Source: Lactarius indigo (lineage: Eukaryota; Basidiomycota; Agaricomycetes; Russulales; Russulaceae). From it: 64,000 bases of DNA. A model generated the notes under the pieces. The model did not search any database and was not told the DNA's origin. It saw only the letters and a program-made list of their open reading frames with translations. The stretch is taken from NCBI GenBank assembly GCA_025766275.1, contig JAFKAC010000020.1, positions 310,001-374,000 of the forward strand, in the 5' to 3' direction. A program made the position numbers and the translations under genes. Shown piece after piece: positions 21,979-34,100 of the stretch (the stretch's first letter is position 1; each line of letters opens with the position of its first letter).

Positions 21979-23142
21979 CGGCCGAGTCTTGGCGAGCCTT
22001 ATATCTTCCTCACATCGAAAGTAGGCGCATCGTCAATCTGCTGTTAGGCCACCACAGGGGTTCGGCCCAAACCCCCTCATTTCCGACCTCCTTCAGCCAT
22101 CTTGGATCAGCACGGCCTTGCGCTTCTTTGGCCCTCATTTACCTTCCCCTACAGCTCCTCTATGCATCCTGCTCCGTTCTTGATCGCAATTGCCAATGTC
22201 TTGTCTCGTTTATATGCTTACACGTTCATTCTCCCCCCTCCCACCTTTCCCCCTGCTCACAATCTCTCTCCCGTAGCGCCAGCGTCTCCGGTACATAACC
22301 CTCTCTTGCTGAACAGGATCTGTATCAAGTCGCCATTTATTCATTTTAAAAATCAATTTATATTGTAGGCCTGAGACAAAAACCAGTGGTGAACTACAGT
22401 TATGAAGCCACGTACATTGGGCGTACATGTGCCATTTTAACGTTAGTCAAGGACTCGCGTGGGCGACAGGATGGGAAGCCCGAGGGACGAAGAAGACGGC
22501 GTTGATGCACGCTTTTTCCCAGTCGCAGCGCAACTGAATATCCAGGTTCAATGGCAACAATTTTGTCAGTAAGTTGCGAAGGATTTGGAGAAATTTATCC
22601 AGTGCCCGAGCACAGTTATATTTCTGACGCACTCTCTAAATCCCTTCATCCGAACGCGGATATATATGATTTCTTTTTCTTTTTCTAGTTCCGGTGGGTC
22701 AGACAGTAATGTGCGTTTCCACATGTGAAGAGCATATAGATGTACTCGTTGTGCCAAGAACACGACTCGAGAGACAGAATCACAGCCACACTGTAGGGCA
22801 GGGTCACCTATTATAATTCGTATTCGGCGGTGTTGAGGTTACAAAGGTACAGATAAAAATAAAGTTCCTGGCTATCTATTCGGTTGTCACATGGAATTGA
22901 AGTGCCGAGAAGGTGGATGCTGTTGTGCACATCGAGTCGTGAGTCGTCTAGTGTGATCGCGAAGCCACTTTACACCAAGCACCATTAAGTCCAAACGCAT
23001 CCAGATTTATAAACCATCAAGTATGTGTCTTTAGCAGTGGGGGCTAGAGTTGAGGAACAGCCAACCAAGGTAGAGCGCGTCAGAAGAGAAACAACCAGAA
23101 CCCGGTGCCAAACGTCCAAGTGAGCACAGAAGGCCAACTAAT
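21979..23142. other. Intergenic; 3' flank of the receptor duplication
   Basis: The first ~450 bases match, at reduced similarity, the sequence after the right receptor copy (27,589-28,060), including the segment just before a GAGACAAA(A/G)ACC motif (near 22,373 and 28,022). After that I recognise nothing until the end of the oxidase gene. Confidence 0.5.
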
Positions 23143-25648
23143 CTACGTCTTCACTGGACGTGCAAAGTTTGTCTTTTTTCTATCTTCTCCAGCAGACGGC
23201 AAGATAGGCCCTTCCGTAATGAGGGGCGCAGGCAGTGGGGCCGGAGGCAGAGCATCTTGTTGGTTGATTTCACCCGAACCTACCATGACGAAATTGCCAA
23301 TGGACGGAACACTGTTCACGACGACAAACAAGACTACGAGGGACGATAGGGCTGGCGTACTTAGAAGATAGGGAAAGTCACTCACAAGCAGGGCCTGGCG
23401 GGAAGATGGCTGGGTTCGGCGGAAGGTTGCTACAATGGAGAATTCCTGAACCGTCGGCGTTTGCGGTGTAAGAAATTTCAAGTTCGACAAGACGCTGCCC
23501 CATATTCTGTGGATTTAAGTCGTTTATGAATGGTACACGAGTAAGGGCCCGATCAGTACGGACCATGGTATGCGTCGAAAATCCCGTCCGCATCACAACA
23601 ACCCTGGAACGCTTCACGTTCTCTGCGTCCTCGAAGAGATCGCTGGCAGACAATGATAGGTTGAAAAAGGGCCCTCCATATCGCAAGTTATTCGGAATCC
23701 CTGTGGGCGAAGGCCGGCGCTGTTTAAAATAAGTTGGATAGAATTTTTCCACACGATACTCGGTTGGATAGGGTATGCCAGAATCGATGTAGTCCGAATT
23801 AGGATTTGAACCAGCAACAAGAACGGAGCCTGTGCCCTTCGTTAGAGTATCTAGTCATTCGAAACAGAACGACAGCACGCTCACCATCAGGAAGGAGAGA
23901 TGCAGTGGAATGATACATCCTAGGGACAGCACTTGCGGGAAGTCCATCCCGGGACCATTGAGAACCGGCGGGTGCCGACGAGTTATAGACAACCGGTTGG
24001 AGAATGGGATGATCTGTGTACGACTGGCCAATAGCCCATGAGTCATTGCCGTAGCCAGCAACGCCTGGATAATCGAGTTGTGTCACTAAAAATGATATGT
24101 GGGTCAAGTGATCGCACCTGTTCCAGCACCGTTAACACAAAGAACCTGGCCAGTTGGTAGTAATATGAGGTTTCCCATTGTCCTGCCTTCCGGTAGAGGA
24201 TCGACATGGGTATAAGAACTCGAGACATCTGGAGTGATTTGTACGCAAGACGAAGAGGCCTCATGCTGAGCAATGTTCCAATTCTTCACCCATCTACACG
24301 TTTACAGGATGGTAAGTGGCAACACCCCCCAAAAGTGGCGCACGCACTCATTTGACCCAATATTGGTGCCACCACAAAACATGACGGTGACAGTCCAGTT
24401 ATTTGCGGGGGTCAGAGGCATCATCACGACACCTGCACTTGCGGGGTAGGTCCTCACGGCGTCGGGGATGTCGTCAATTCTGTACTCCACACCCTGACGA
24501 TGGTCGAGTAGCGCTGTCTGCCAGTTGGCCTGGACCAAAAGACGACCAGATGGTAGCAGGAATACAAGAGGATACAAGTTCAAGGGGAGTGTGTTTGTCA
24601 ATATGGGCGAGGTTACCGGTTGACCGCGAGACGGGAGGAATTCGTACGTAGGATTCGACTGGGCCGCATCATCGACGAAGCCCCCCCACTGGCACCCCCC
24701 TATCTGTTGACAGCATCAGTAGCAAACGACTGGACGACAGAATACGTACAATGATCAAGCTACCATCTTCCAGCGTCTCGCTGTACAAGCAGTCAGATAA
24801 AACGACACCCTTACCTTTAGGGGACTTACACTGATGGATACCAACGGCGAGTGGTCATGGTGCCCGTCAGTATCCAGTCGCAACTATTGTCGTCGCATGG
24901 ATTTAAAAACCTATACAAGAAGATTGTCAATGAACTGTCACTCAATCAGTTGGAAAGATATAAGTACCGAATTCTGTTGTATGGAGAGGAGTGTTTGAGC
25001 GGAATGCTCGAATGTGAGGGTGTCAAAGCTTACGATTTACCCCCATCCGGATCATTATAGGGTTGACCGCCGTCCTGGCTCATGGCAGTAGCCCCACCAT
25101 AGGTCACAGCTTGATTACCGCCGATATTGACCCATGTTCCATTTCCAAGAACATTCCCGCCCTGCCTCAGGTTCAAACAGACTGCCAAAGGTGGATAAGG
25201 CAGAATCCTCGCACCGCACAAAATGAATTCGTAATGATGTCCATGGGCCTAGCCAAATTTCTGGAAATCGAAAACTCTAGATAATGAGGATGTTCGCCGA
25301 GATAGCCTTCGCATAGATATGTGATTGCGTACCAGCTGCCCAGGCAGGGTGGCCACGAATCGGGGTGGGATTGTTTTCAGTCTTGTCGACAATGTAAACT
25401 TTGTCCGTAGTGCCCAGAAATAGCTGCAATTGAACCGAGGTATGAGTCAGAAGGTCGTTACAAAGAAGGTTGGAACGAGTGTACTTGTTGCGCACTAACA
25501 AGGCTAGATCCTACGATCTCAAAGCCGGCAGCGTACCAGAGGCACCTTCCAGCGCCAAGTAGCTGGATGGGAACGAACCCGCTTGTACAGGAACAGCACT
25601 GAATGCCACGGAGGCTGCGGTAAGAATATTACGATAGAAATGCCCCAT
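23143..25648 (-). CDS. Glyoxal oxidase (AA5 copper-radical oxidase), N-terminal splicing unresolved
   Basis: This is a multi-exon minus-strand gene. From N to C I read: LVSAQQ|LFLGTTDKVYIVDKTENN (intron before the L), ARPMDIITNSFCA|GGNVLGNGTWVNIGGNQA, MTTRRWYPS, LEDGSLIIIGGC, VMFCGGTNIGSN, LILLPTGQVLCVNGAGTG, PRMYHSTASLLPDG, TGFSTHTM and a C-terminal DUF1929-like end (LFVVVNSVPSIGNFVMVGSG). The copper-radical site appears complete: Cys in NSFCA, Tyr in RRWYPS, Tyr-His in RMYHS, His in FSTHTM. The product would be secreted and oxidise aldehydes to feed H2O2 to peroxidases. A signal-peptide-like start (MGHFYRNILTAASVAFSAVP) opens at 25648 but is out of frame with the GFEIVGSSLVSAQQ stretch. I also found no in-phase GT-AG joint between the exon ending AWAAG and the one starting at NLARPMD. 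So either splicing there is unusual or the gene carries frameshifts. Confidence 0.85.
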
Positions 25649-26047
25649 CTGTTTGGGGGGAAGTGGACTAGAATATGGTGGCTACTAGTATGCAGGAGGA
25701 GGCTCTATCATGATATTCGGAAACCACATACAGTGACTGTATGTACTATATTGTATCTGACTTCGGCGACTGAATTGGAACTGTTGCCACAGCCCACACA
25801 CAGCGCCGCTCGGATGATCACGACCAGTGTCGATGGATATATTCTCAAAGACTGGGTGTACGCACGCCTTCTCCCTCTATAAATGCCTCAAGTAATTGCA
25901 CGCCATTCGAGTTGTCCGATACACGTCCTCTTTCTATATCCTTCGCTCTGACATCCCAGCCCCTCCTGATCAGACCGAACCTCGAAGGTTCCGACAGTCT
26001 AATCCTAATACCAGGGTGGTTCCTTTGCACCCGCCCCATCTACAAGC

Positions 26048-27588
26048 ATGTCGGCACTTGATGGTGTCCACGGGACTGTCTGTAACGAGCAGCAGTATGA
26101 ACTATCAATCAAAAGTGACACCAACCCCCGGCCCCCCATTACATGCTTGACACACGGTCAGAGCATCGGTTTGGCTGTAGGCATCTTATTATCTGTTGCG
26201 AGGTTTAGCGGGTTAGACTAAAGTAAGCCGCACGCAGTTGACGGCAGAGGCATCATTCCTTAGTCTTGCCGCCGTAATCATCGTCCTTGTATTGATCGTG
26301 GTATGTCCAACTTCATCTTATTACCATTCTCTATCCACCTTGACAAGAACCTCGCAGAGAAATGTACTACACTACAGGAGGGCTCTTCCAAATGGTGGCT
26401 GGAAGTTGCTGCGGGTACCTGCTGACATTTACATGGTTCGCTCAATATTTTCACTTCCCCATGTGATCTCACTTTAGTCGTGTGACAGCTGTCTCTTTTT
26501 GTGTACGATATTCTGCAAGCTTTGGGTGGTATTCTCAATGCTCGATGGGCCCATGACGGGATTGTCATGGGGGGCCCTTTTTGTAGAGCACAAGGCATTA
26601 TTCAGCAAAGTGGCGAACTTGGAGTCGCACTGATCACTCTTGTATGTACCCTCCCTTAGAACCATTACCATGGTTGACCCTTCAGGACACTGACATATAA
26701 CAGATACTCACTGTCCACACATTTGTAGTGGCTCTATGGAAAGTGGGAGTTCGAGCACTTCCCTTTGCTTTTGGCATAGTTGCCCTCGCGTCCCTTTTCG
26801 TTGCACTCTGGGTCGGTATAAGCAACGGGATTCACAAGAACTTTGAGACCCCAACCCCTGTACATATTTTTAATTTTCTGGCCACCACGTCTCACCACTG
26901 ACACTGCCTGGCTAGTATTGGTGCTGGATCAGTCCTGAATACGGCTCAGAGCGCTTGGCTGGGGAATATCTCTGGCTTTGGATCGCGTTGTTTACCTCAT
27001 TTGTCATGTACATCCCAGTCTATTTCTGGATGAAGGGCCGCTTGTCGATTGATCCTGAGAAGTGGTACAAGTTCCGTCTCAGTGAGTCCGATGATGGGTA
27101 CACACAAAGACGATCTGCGTTGGGAATGCTTTCGTAAGTTTAGTTTTTCCTTGAGTCATTCTGTCGCAGACACAGCTCATAAGTTTCTTAGCTACCCACT
27201 AGCGTACTCTTTGATGATCCTTCCAGTCTCAATTGCCCGTTGGTCAGCGTTCAGTAACAAGAAAGTGCCCTCGGCAGCTGCCTTTTTTGCTGTCTGGATG
27301 TTCAGCATGTCAGGCGCAATCAATGTCCTTCTCCTCCTGATCGTCCGACCTCAACTTCTCCTCTTCTCCCCCCCTGAGGAGTTTGGCGAACCCGAGGGAG
27401 TTGAACTCGGCAACCCAACTACCGGCTCTACGATATTCCCCAACATGGCAAAAGATAGCTACACTCTGCAACCAACTGGGGTGGGGCTTGTGGAAGACAT
27501 GGAAGTTGGGCCATGGAATCTAATTGTCGACGGCAACAGTGTGGCGCTGTCTCACGTCGATTCTAGACAAAGGTTGGATGACGTTTGA
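26048..27588 (+). CDS. cAMP-receptor/Git3-like seven-transmembrane receptor, right tandem copy
   Basis: Seven exons: 26048-26176, 26238-26300, 26358-26435, 26489-26641, 26704-26859, 26916-27133, 27192-27588. All six introns are GT-AG, 53-62 nt, and the phases fit a 397-residue protein. Hydrophobic segments: exon 1/2 (LAAVIIVLVLIV, TM1), exon 4 (LFVYDILQALGGIL, TM2; then C-R-A-Q and GELGVALITL into exon 5, TM3), exon 5 (FAFGIVALASLFVALWVG, TM4), exon 6 (YWCWI loop 2, then YLWLWIALFTSFVMYIPVYF, TM5), exon 7 (YSLMILPVSIARW, TM6; AINVLLLLIV, TM7). A 90-residue cytoplasmic tail follows. TM3 Cys with CRAQG and the YWCW loop fit the fungal cAMP-receptor-like/Git3 group, which signals through G proteins in nutrient sensing. 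The ligand cannot be read from sequence. Confidence 0.8.
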
Positions 27589-28269
27589 CAACAGAGTCTT
27601 GCGTATAGAGTATCTTCCTAACCCTAGAAGTAAGCATATCATGTATTTGCCATGAGGCCACCACAGCGGTTGGGTGTGAAACCGCCCACTTCCGACCTCC
27701 CCCAGCCATCTCAGACCAGCATGGCCATGCGCTTCACCCTAATTTACCTTCCCTTGCAACCTCTTCGTGCACCCTGCTCCGCTCTTGGTTGCAATTTCCA
27801 TCGTTTCACCTCTATGCTTCCATTCCCATTATTTTTTTCGTCTTGATTGCATCACTACCCACTTTGCTTACCTTTCCCCCTTCACCTTTTTTCCCGTGCT
27901 TACAATATCTCTCCTTTAGCACTGGTCTCTGCTCTACATGACCCCCTACTCACTGAATGGAATCACTGCAAAGTTGTCATTTGTTCTAAAAAATACTAAT
28001 TTAATTTATGGAGTGCATGCCAGAGACAAAGACCTGTAACAAAGTTTGGTTATAAACAGCATGGACAGCCTCCTCATGTGGTGCAACAGCTATAGACCCC
28101 TCAGTTGCAGTAGGATGCAAATGACTTAGTTTACCTATGACTAGGTATAGTAGCATTGAAAGGACGGCCCTCCGGGCCATCTTTTGCAATTGCATGACGG
28201 ACAGAACAGATTGGTAGAATAGATAATATTGTACAAACATGTTTGTTGTGCAGCCACATTGAATACATG
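27589..28269. other. 3' flank of receptor gene; nothing else recognised
   Basis: The first part is the 3' flank shared with the left copy. No gene seen up to the stop codon of the minus-strand remnant at 28,270. Confidence 0.45.
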
Positions 28270-28647
28270 TTAAGTGTCTTCCTTCACTTCTTCTTCGTAA
28301 GACTCAGCCTTTTGTTTTCCCAGCTGTTGATAAGTGACCTGTGCGCACTTAGCGGCTCTAATGGCCTCATAGATAACGGACTACAGTAGATTAGATTATT
28401 TTGATCTATACAATCTGGACTATGACATCACATGTATATGATATCATATGGACTGATCCGGACTTACTATTGTACTACGTTTCTTTGTTCTACTTTTGTT
28501 CTTATCTTTATTATGATGTCATTATGATATCATCCTGCTCTGGATTCTTCTTGTTCTCTACGCCTTGTTCTCTTTATATCCACTCCTTTGTGTCTTGTAT
28601 AGAACAATGCATCTTGTATTTTGTGACTAGGTGTTACTCACCTTGTA

Positions 28648-29110
28648 TGTCACGTTTCGTGTATTGAACCCTTACTGTACTGGTTGTGACTACGGCGGTA
28701 AGGTAGATTAGTCACGGACTCGGGGTTTACAAAGGAGTTAGGAGTTTGGAGATGACTCGATCCTAGTACAGGTAGTAGTAGTATTAGGATAGAGGTACTT
28801 ACGCGATATGTTGGACGCTACATTACGGTGACTCATAGCAGCGCTTGAAAGCCTGCTTTTCTTGTATTTAAGGGTAGCTGCAAAGACCAAGATACGCCAT
28901 CTTGGTCTTCTTCAATCGTCACTTCTCGCCTTGTCTCTCTCTCTCTCTCTCTCTATTCGATTCGTACTTTTGTCAAACGTTCGACATCGACGCCTTAGTG
29001 CCTTCGAGCATCTAACATTGCCTTCGTGCCATACGCCCTTGGCGTGGATAGCCAAGCTACAAGTCGCCCTTATCAAGCTCAAGTCGGGCTAACGCTGTGA
29101 CGGCGTTACA
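28648..29110 (+). repeat. Gypsy-1 5' LTR
   Basis: 463 bp, TGTCAC...GTTACA, with a TATA-like TATTTAAG at 28865-28872 and a (TC)n tract near 28,935. The 3' LTR is 2 bp longer because of the TC tract. Confidence 0.95.
28883..28909 (+). promoter_or_regulatory. LTR hairpin, putative transcript start and self-primer
   Basis: AAGACCAAGAT (28883-28893) and ATCTTGGTCTT (28899-28909) are a perfect 11-bp inverted repeat with a 5-base loop. The second arm starts 27-34 bases after the TATTTAAG box, where transcription should begin, and it is complementary to the PBS at 29113-29123. The same hairpin is conserved in the Gypsy-3 LTR (about 37,212-37,238) and Gypsy-4 LTR (about 38,052-38,078). Confidence 0.65.
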
Positions 29111-29112
29111 TT

Positions 29113-29123
29113 AAGACCAAGAT
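29113..29123 (+). promoter_or_regulatory. Gypsy-1 primer-binding site, self-priming type
   Basis: AAGACCAAGAT lies two bases after the 5' LTR. It does not begin with TGG as a tRNA-CCA-type PBS would. It is an exact complement of the LTR arm at 28899-28909. This layout is the one described for Tf1/sushi-group elements, where the mRNA 5' end primes minus-strand DNA. Confidence 0.65.
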
Positions 29124-29128
29124 ACATC

Positions 29129-31114
29129 GTGGCGACGGTCAATACACGCGATCAGTGGACGAACTTCCGTCCTTACTATTTAGAACGAAGAGGAGATCGC
29201 AATGTACCAACCAGATTCCTAGGAGCAGCCCGTTGGAGAGAACGAGGGGACAAAACCGGATATTTCGTGGAATTCAACGGACCTACAAGGTTCCGACCCG
29301 TTGAGTTCAATTTTGATCACTTGTGTTGGGTAGAAGTTACGTGGAATCCGATAGATCATCGCTGGGACGTTGTCAGACCAGCAGGAAGACAATATCAGTG
29401 CGACATCGACGCACGAGAACTCAATTCACGCGCAGATTGGGGACCTATCGACGGACAACTAAGAGAGCACTCGACTGGAGAAGCAGTAAGTGAAGAGACC
29501 GAGGAAGAGGGACAAAGCGAAGATAACCCTCCGGTGAACATCGGACCCATCGAGCAGTACACCATCCAAAGAGCTGAGTCCTTACACATCTCCGAACAAC
29601 CAGAAGTAATCCACGTACGATCGCCTGCTGCAGAGATGGCAACTACAACAATGACGGCAGAAGAAATTATGGCCGTTCGACAACAAGCGGCGCAAGAAGC
29701 AGCCGAAGCAATCAGAGAAGAATCCCAGAGAAACCTCATGCCTATTAACCCCGATACAGGACATCGAATGACCACGGACGATGCGGCGATATTTCGCGCC
29801 ATCGGACCGGATCAAGGCGATCCCCCATCGGGAGAAGGGCCACGACGAGGGATGTCGCTCGACCCCCCACCGGGATGGGGAGGACCTCCCGGAGGAGATT
29901 TCCCATGGCGACCGGGAGGTGGAGGAAACCCACCCGATCTCCCATACGGAGGACCCCCGGGAGGAGGAGACGGAGGAGGAAATCCGCCAGCTGGAGGAGG
30001 GGGAGGAATACATGGACACGAGAAGCTCACAGGTGAACCCCCCACTATTTTTGATGGAGACCGCACCAAGGTAGACTCATTCCTCACGCAATGGCATGTG
30101 TACTGGGGTATGAACCTCGACACCCCCGTCATGCGCAACGACTATCGACGATGCCTACTCTTCCTCTCCTACATCAAAGGAGTGTCCGTCAGCGAATGGG
30201 TACTCTCGTACCTCAAGTGGCTTAATCGACAAATACAACGAGGAATAGACCAACATACGCGAGATTTGTGGAATGCAGTGGCAGAAGGGTTTAACCAAAG
30301 GTTTGTCAACACCCTTGAACGAGAACAGGCTCAAGCCCTGTTAAGGAAAGGCCTCAAAATGGTTGATGGAGATATCGACAAATACGTCAATGAGTTCGAG
30401 GAAGCGGCAAGGAAAGCAGGCTATCGCCTCAACGACCCGCAAACCATCGACTCGTTTACAAAGGGGCTTCCAAAAAAGTTATACGAGAAAACCTACGATC
30501 TAGACGAACCAGAGACCTTCGACGAATGGAAGTGGGCAATGCTCCGCCGACAACACAATTACATCCACATCAGAGCCAGGGTGGACGAATACAAGGACAA
30601 CAAACCAAAGAAGACGGGTAACGCTAACTGGAGCGTCCCACAGAACCTCGCCAACCCCTGGGCCATGGATACCTCTGCAGATTGAACCAGGGCAAGGTTA
30701 GCCGGATCGGAAGAAATCGACTATGGCAAACCGCCATACGCCCACTTACCTCCGTTCCCGCCAAGAGGGGGCCCGGGAGTTAGAGGGCACAGAAGAGGAA
30801 GGATGCGACGAGACCTAAGGACAGTCCTGTGCTATAACTGCAACGCACCCGGCCATCTCTCATGTAATTGTCCCCATCCGCGGCAGCCACGACAGTGGCG
30901 ACCACAGGAATCCGGACCCTCTACAGTCCGGATGACAGAAACCGACTATTATACGCAAGAAGCACCGCCCGCTCAAATACAAGCCACCTCGACCAGCAAA
31001 ACGGTGGAAGAGCGAGCCAAGGAGTGGCTCACAGGAGTAGCCAATGCCCCAGACGACGTAAAAGACCTGATACTGCAGGACTTGTGGGGGAAAGAGGGTT
31101 TTCAGAGCGCCTGA
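29129..31114 (+). pseudogene. Gypsy-1 gag
   Basis: One frame from just after the PBS to TGA 31112-31114, broken by a TGA at 30683-30685. The first in-frame ATG is only at 29635; the frame is open from the PBS and at 29129 reads GTG GCG ACG, so the original start may have been lost. Content: an N-terminal acidic part, a Gly/Pro-rich linker (29,820-30,020), a retrotransposon-gag domain (about 30,040-30,600; FDGDRTKVDSFLTQW, WNAVAEGFNQRF) and, after the stop, one CCHC knuckle (CYNCNAPGHLSCNC, near 30,832). The TGA sits where Arg (CGA) would fit (SAD-TGA-TRARLAG). Confidence 0.88.
31096..31102 (+). promoter_or_regulatory. Putative -1 ribosomal frameshift heptamer
   Basis: G GGT TTT in the gag frame (GAG GGT TTT CAG) fits the X XXY YYZ slippery rule. 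Slipping by -1 leads directly into the pol frame (TCA GAG CGC CTG AAC). The gag stop follows nine bases later (31112-31114). Pol is in the -1 frame relative to gag throughout. A downstream pseudoknot was not modelled. Confidence 0.65.
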
Positions 31115-34100
31115 ACCCATCGGCCTGGGTGAGGGCTTTAAATTGTAATTCTGTAATCATGACGCGCTTTCGTTCTCTTCGAATTCCAGTCTCGATTCGC
31201 ACGAATTACCAAATGGCCGACATCAGAGCGTTGGTTGACTCAGGAGCAACCGACAATTTTATACATCCGAGTTTCATCAAAAAGTTAGGCATCGGGCTCC
31301 AACCACTGCCACAACCGTGAAAGATTTGGAACATAGACAACACAGAAAATAAAGCTGGGTCTATCACCCACTTCACCGATCTAGATGTATATGCTAAAGG
31401 ATACCACAGAACCATGCGCTTCCTCATCACCGACCTCGGAGAGGAAGACATCGTTCTAGGATATCCTTGGTTAGCAACCTACAAACCAACCATTAATTGG
31501 AGGGACGCGGTGATACACGAAGAAATCATGCCGGTCGTGATTAGTACACAGAACAGTCCAAATCGTCATACCATTATTGCAGCTGCGCTCACAAATGACG
31601 AAAAGGAGGCAATAGTCCTTGATATGGATGAAGAAGACACGTATTTGCGGGCAACTATGTCTACAGAACTGGCAATTCGTGCCAAGGAGGGAGACAACTC
31701 CGTGGAACTACCGGCAGAATACAAAGCCTTTGAAAGGCTTTTTAGTGAAGAAGCATCTCAACGATTTCCCCCGGCTAGACCTTGGGACCATGCCATCGAC
31801 TTTAAGCCAGGCGCTCCCTCCGCCATCGACTGCAAAATATATCCACTAATGCAAGAGGAAGAAGGGAAGCTTAAGGAATTCCTGGACGAGAAACTTCAAC
31901 AGGGTTATCTGCGACCCTCCATCTCCCCGTACGCATCATCATTCTTCTTCGTCAAAAAGAAAGACGGAAAGCTACGCCCTGTGCAGGATTACCGGGTTAT
32001 CAACTCACACACCGTCCGCAACCAATACCCACTTCCCCTCATTCAAGATCTTATCTACGACCTCAGCAATGCCCACATCTATACGAAGCTCGACATTCGA
32101 TGGGGGTATAACAACATCCGTATACGAGACGGCGACCAGGAGAAAGCGGCCTTTAAGACTAAATTCGGCCTTTTTGAACCAACCGTCATGTTTTTCGGAC
32201 TCACTAATTTGCCAGCCACCTTCCAAACAATGATGAATCACATTTACCGTGACACCATTGCCACGCACGAGCTACGAGGTACCATCATCTGCATTTACAT
32301 GGACGACATCGGGATTGCCACGCGGGAAGGCTCTACCATGGCCAACCACATCACTGCTGTAACTGACATCCTCCGCGTCGCCCAGGACCATGACCTCTAC
32401 TTCAAGCTCGAGAAGTGCCTCTTCCATCAACCGCGGATGGATTACCTGGGGGTAATCCTTGAGAGGGGGGTGACATGCATGGATCCGGTAAAAGTTCGCG
32501 GCATCAAAGACTGGCCAACGCCGACCAAGGTCAGGGACGTACGATCATTTTTGGGCTTCTGTAACTTTTACCGCCTTTTTATCCGAGGTTTCGCAACCCA
32601 CGCACAACCACTCAACTGATTAACGAGGAAAGATGCCGAGTGGAAGTGGGGAGACGATGAAGACCGCGCATTCAAAACTCTCAAACGTCTCGTAACTGAA
32701 GAACCGGTACTGGCACATCCCAACTTGCAAGATCAATTCGAGTTAGAGGTCGATGCGTCGGGATTCGCAGTAGGTGCTGTACTCCTACAAAAGAAAAATG
32801 ATGGTTGCAGGCACCCAATAGGATATTACTCGGCTACGCTGAGCGAAGCAGAACGAAATTACGACATCTACGATCTGGAGCTTCTAGCCATCGTCAAGGC
32901 CCTTAGACATTGGAGGCCCCTACTCACAGGGTCCCCACACAAAATCAAGATATTCTCAGATCATCTAAACCTCCAGTACTGGAAGACTCCACAAAAGATC
33001 AGCCGACGGGTCGCTCGAGAAGTACTGGAGCTAATGGAATATGATTTTGAGATTCACCACATCAAAGGGAAGCACAACGGTAGAGCAGACGCCTTGTCCA
33101 GGCGGCCGGACTATGACCAAGGAGAAGGGGACAACCAAGGTGTGGTGGTCTTACCCCCCGAAGTGTTCGTGCGAGCCACTAACGTTGCCCGCGCCCTGGA
33201 AATACACCCGTTACTGCAAACGCCGAGACGACGGCAAGACCCAAAGATCGTCCAGGCATGGGTCGACGCCCACCAGCTGAAGAAGATAGATGGAGAATGG
33301 TATAAGGATGGACGACTGGTGGTTACCGGACCCCTGACCACATACAGGGCAATAATACACGATCATCATGACCCCCCTGTTCACGGACATCTGGGTATTA
33401 GTAGAACTCAACGACTTGTGGAGAGGCATTACTGGTGGCCAAGGATCCGTCGAGATGTGTACGAGTATGTCACAGGATGTGCCGACTGCCAACGAAACAA
33501 AGTCAACACAAGACCAACGCACATGCCGCTACACCCCATCACGGCAGTAACGGACGCACCCCCCTTCCATACCATCGCGCTGGACTTTATCACTAAATTA
33601 CCGATATCCCAATCCTATGACAGCATTCTCACTATCACAGATCACGACTGCAGCAAGGCATCAATATTCATCCCATGCAATGAAGAGATTACAGCAGAGG
33701 AAACGGCCACCCTGTACATCCTCCATGTATTCAGATGGTTCGGACTACTGCGTAAAATCATCAGCGATCGCGACCCCCGATTCACATCGAGGTTCATCCA
33801 AGAAGTCTGTCGAATCCTGGGCATCAAGCAAAACGTCTCCACGGCGTACCACCCCCGGACAGATGGGCAGTTGGAACGAACAAACCAATGGCTGGAACAG
33901 TATCTGCGGTTCTGGGCCAACGAGCGTCAAGATAACTGGGCGGCGTACCTACTGATAGCAGAATTCGCTCACAACAATTGGCCCCACGAACACACGAAAC
34001 AATCCCCCTTTATGCTGCTTATGGGTTACGATCCGACAGCAGATTGGGCGGATAAGCCATCTCCCATTCCCCGTGTCATCACTAGACTCACACAACTCAA

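Noticed and set aside
23760..23825. GGTTCAAATCC-like motif on the minus strand, possible tRNA T-arm
   Set aside because: It is part of an oxidase exon and no cloverleaf surrounds it.
29582..30138. Minus-strand Pro/Ser-rich frames over gag
   Set aside because: Shadows of the Gly/Pro linker in Gypsy-1 gag.
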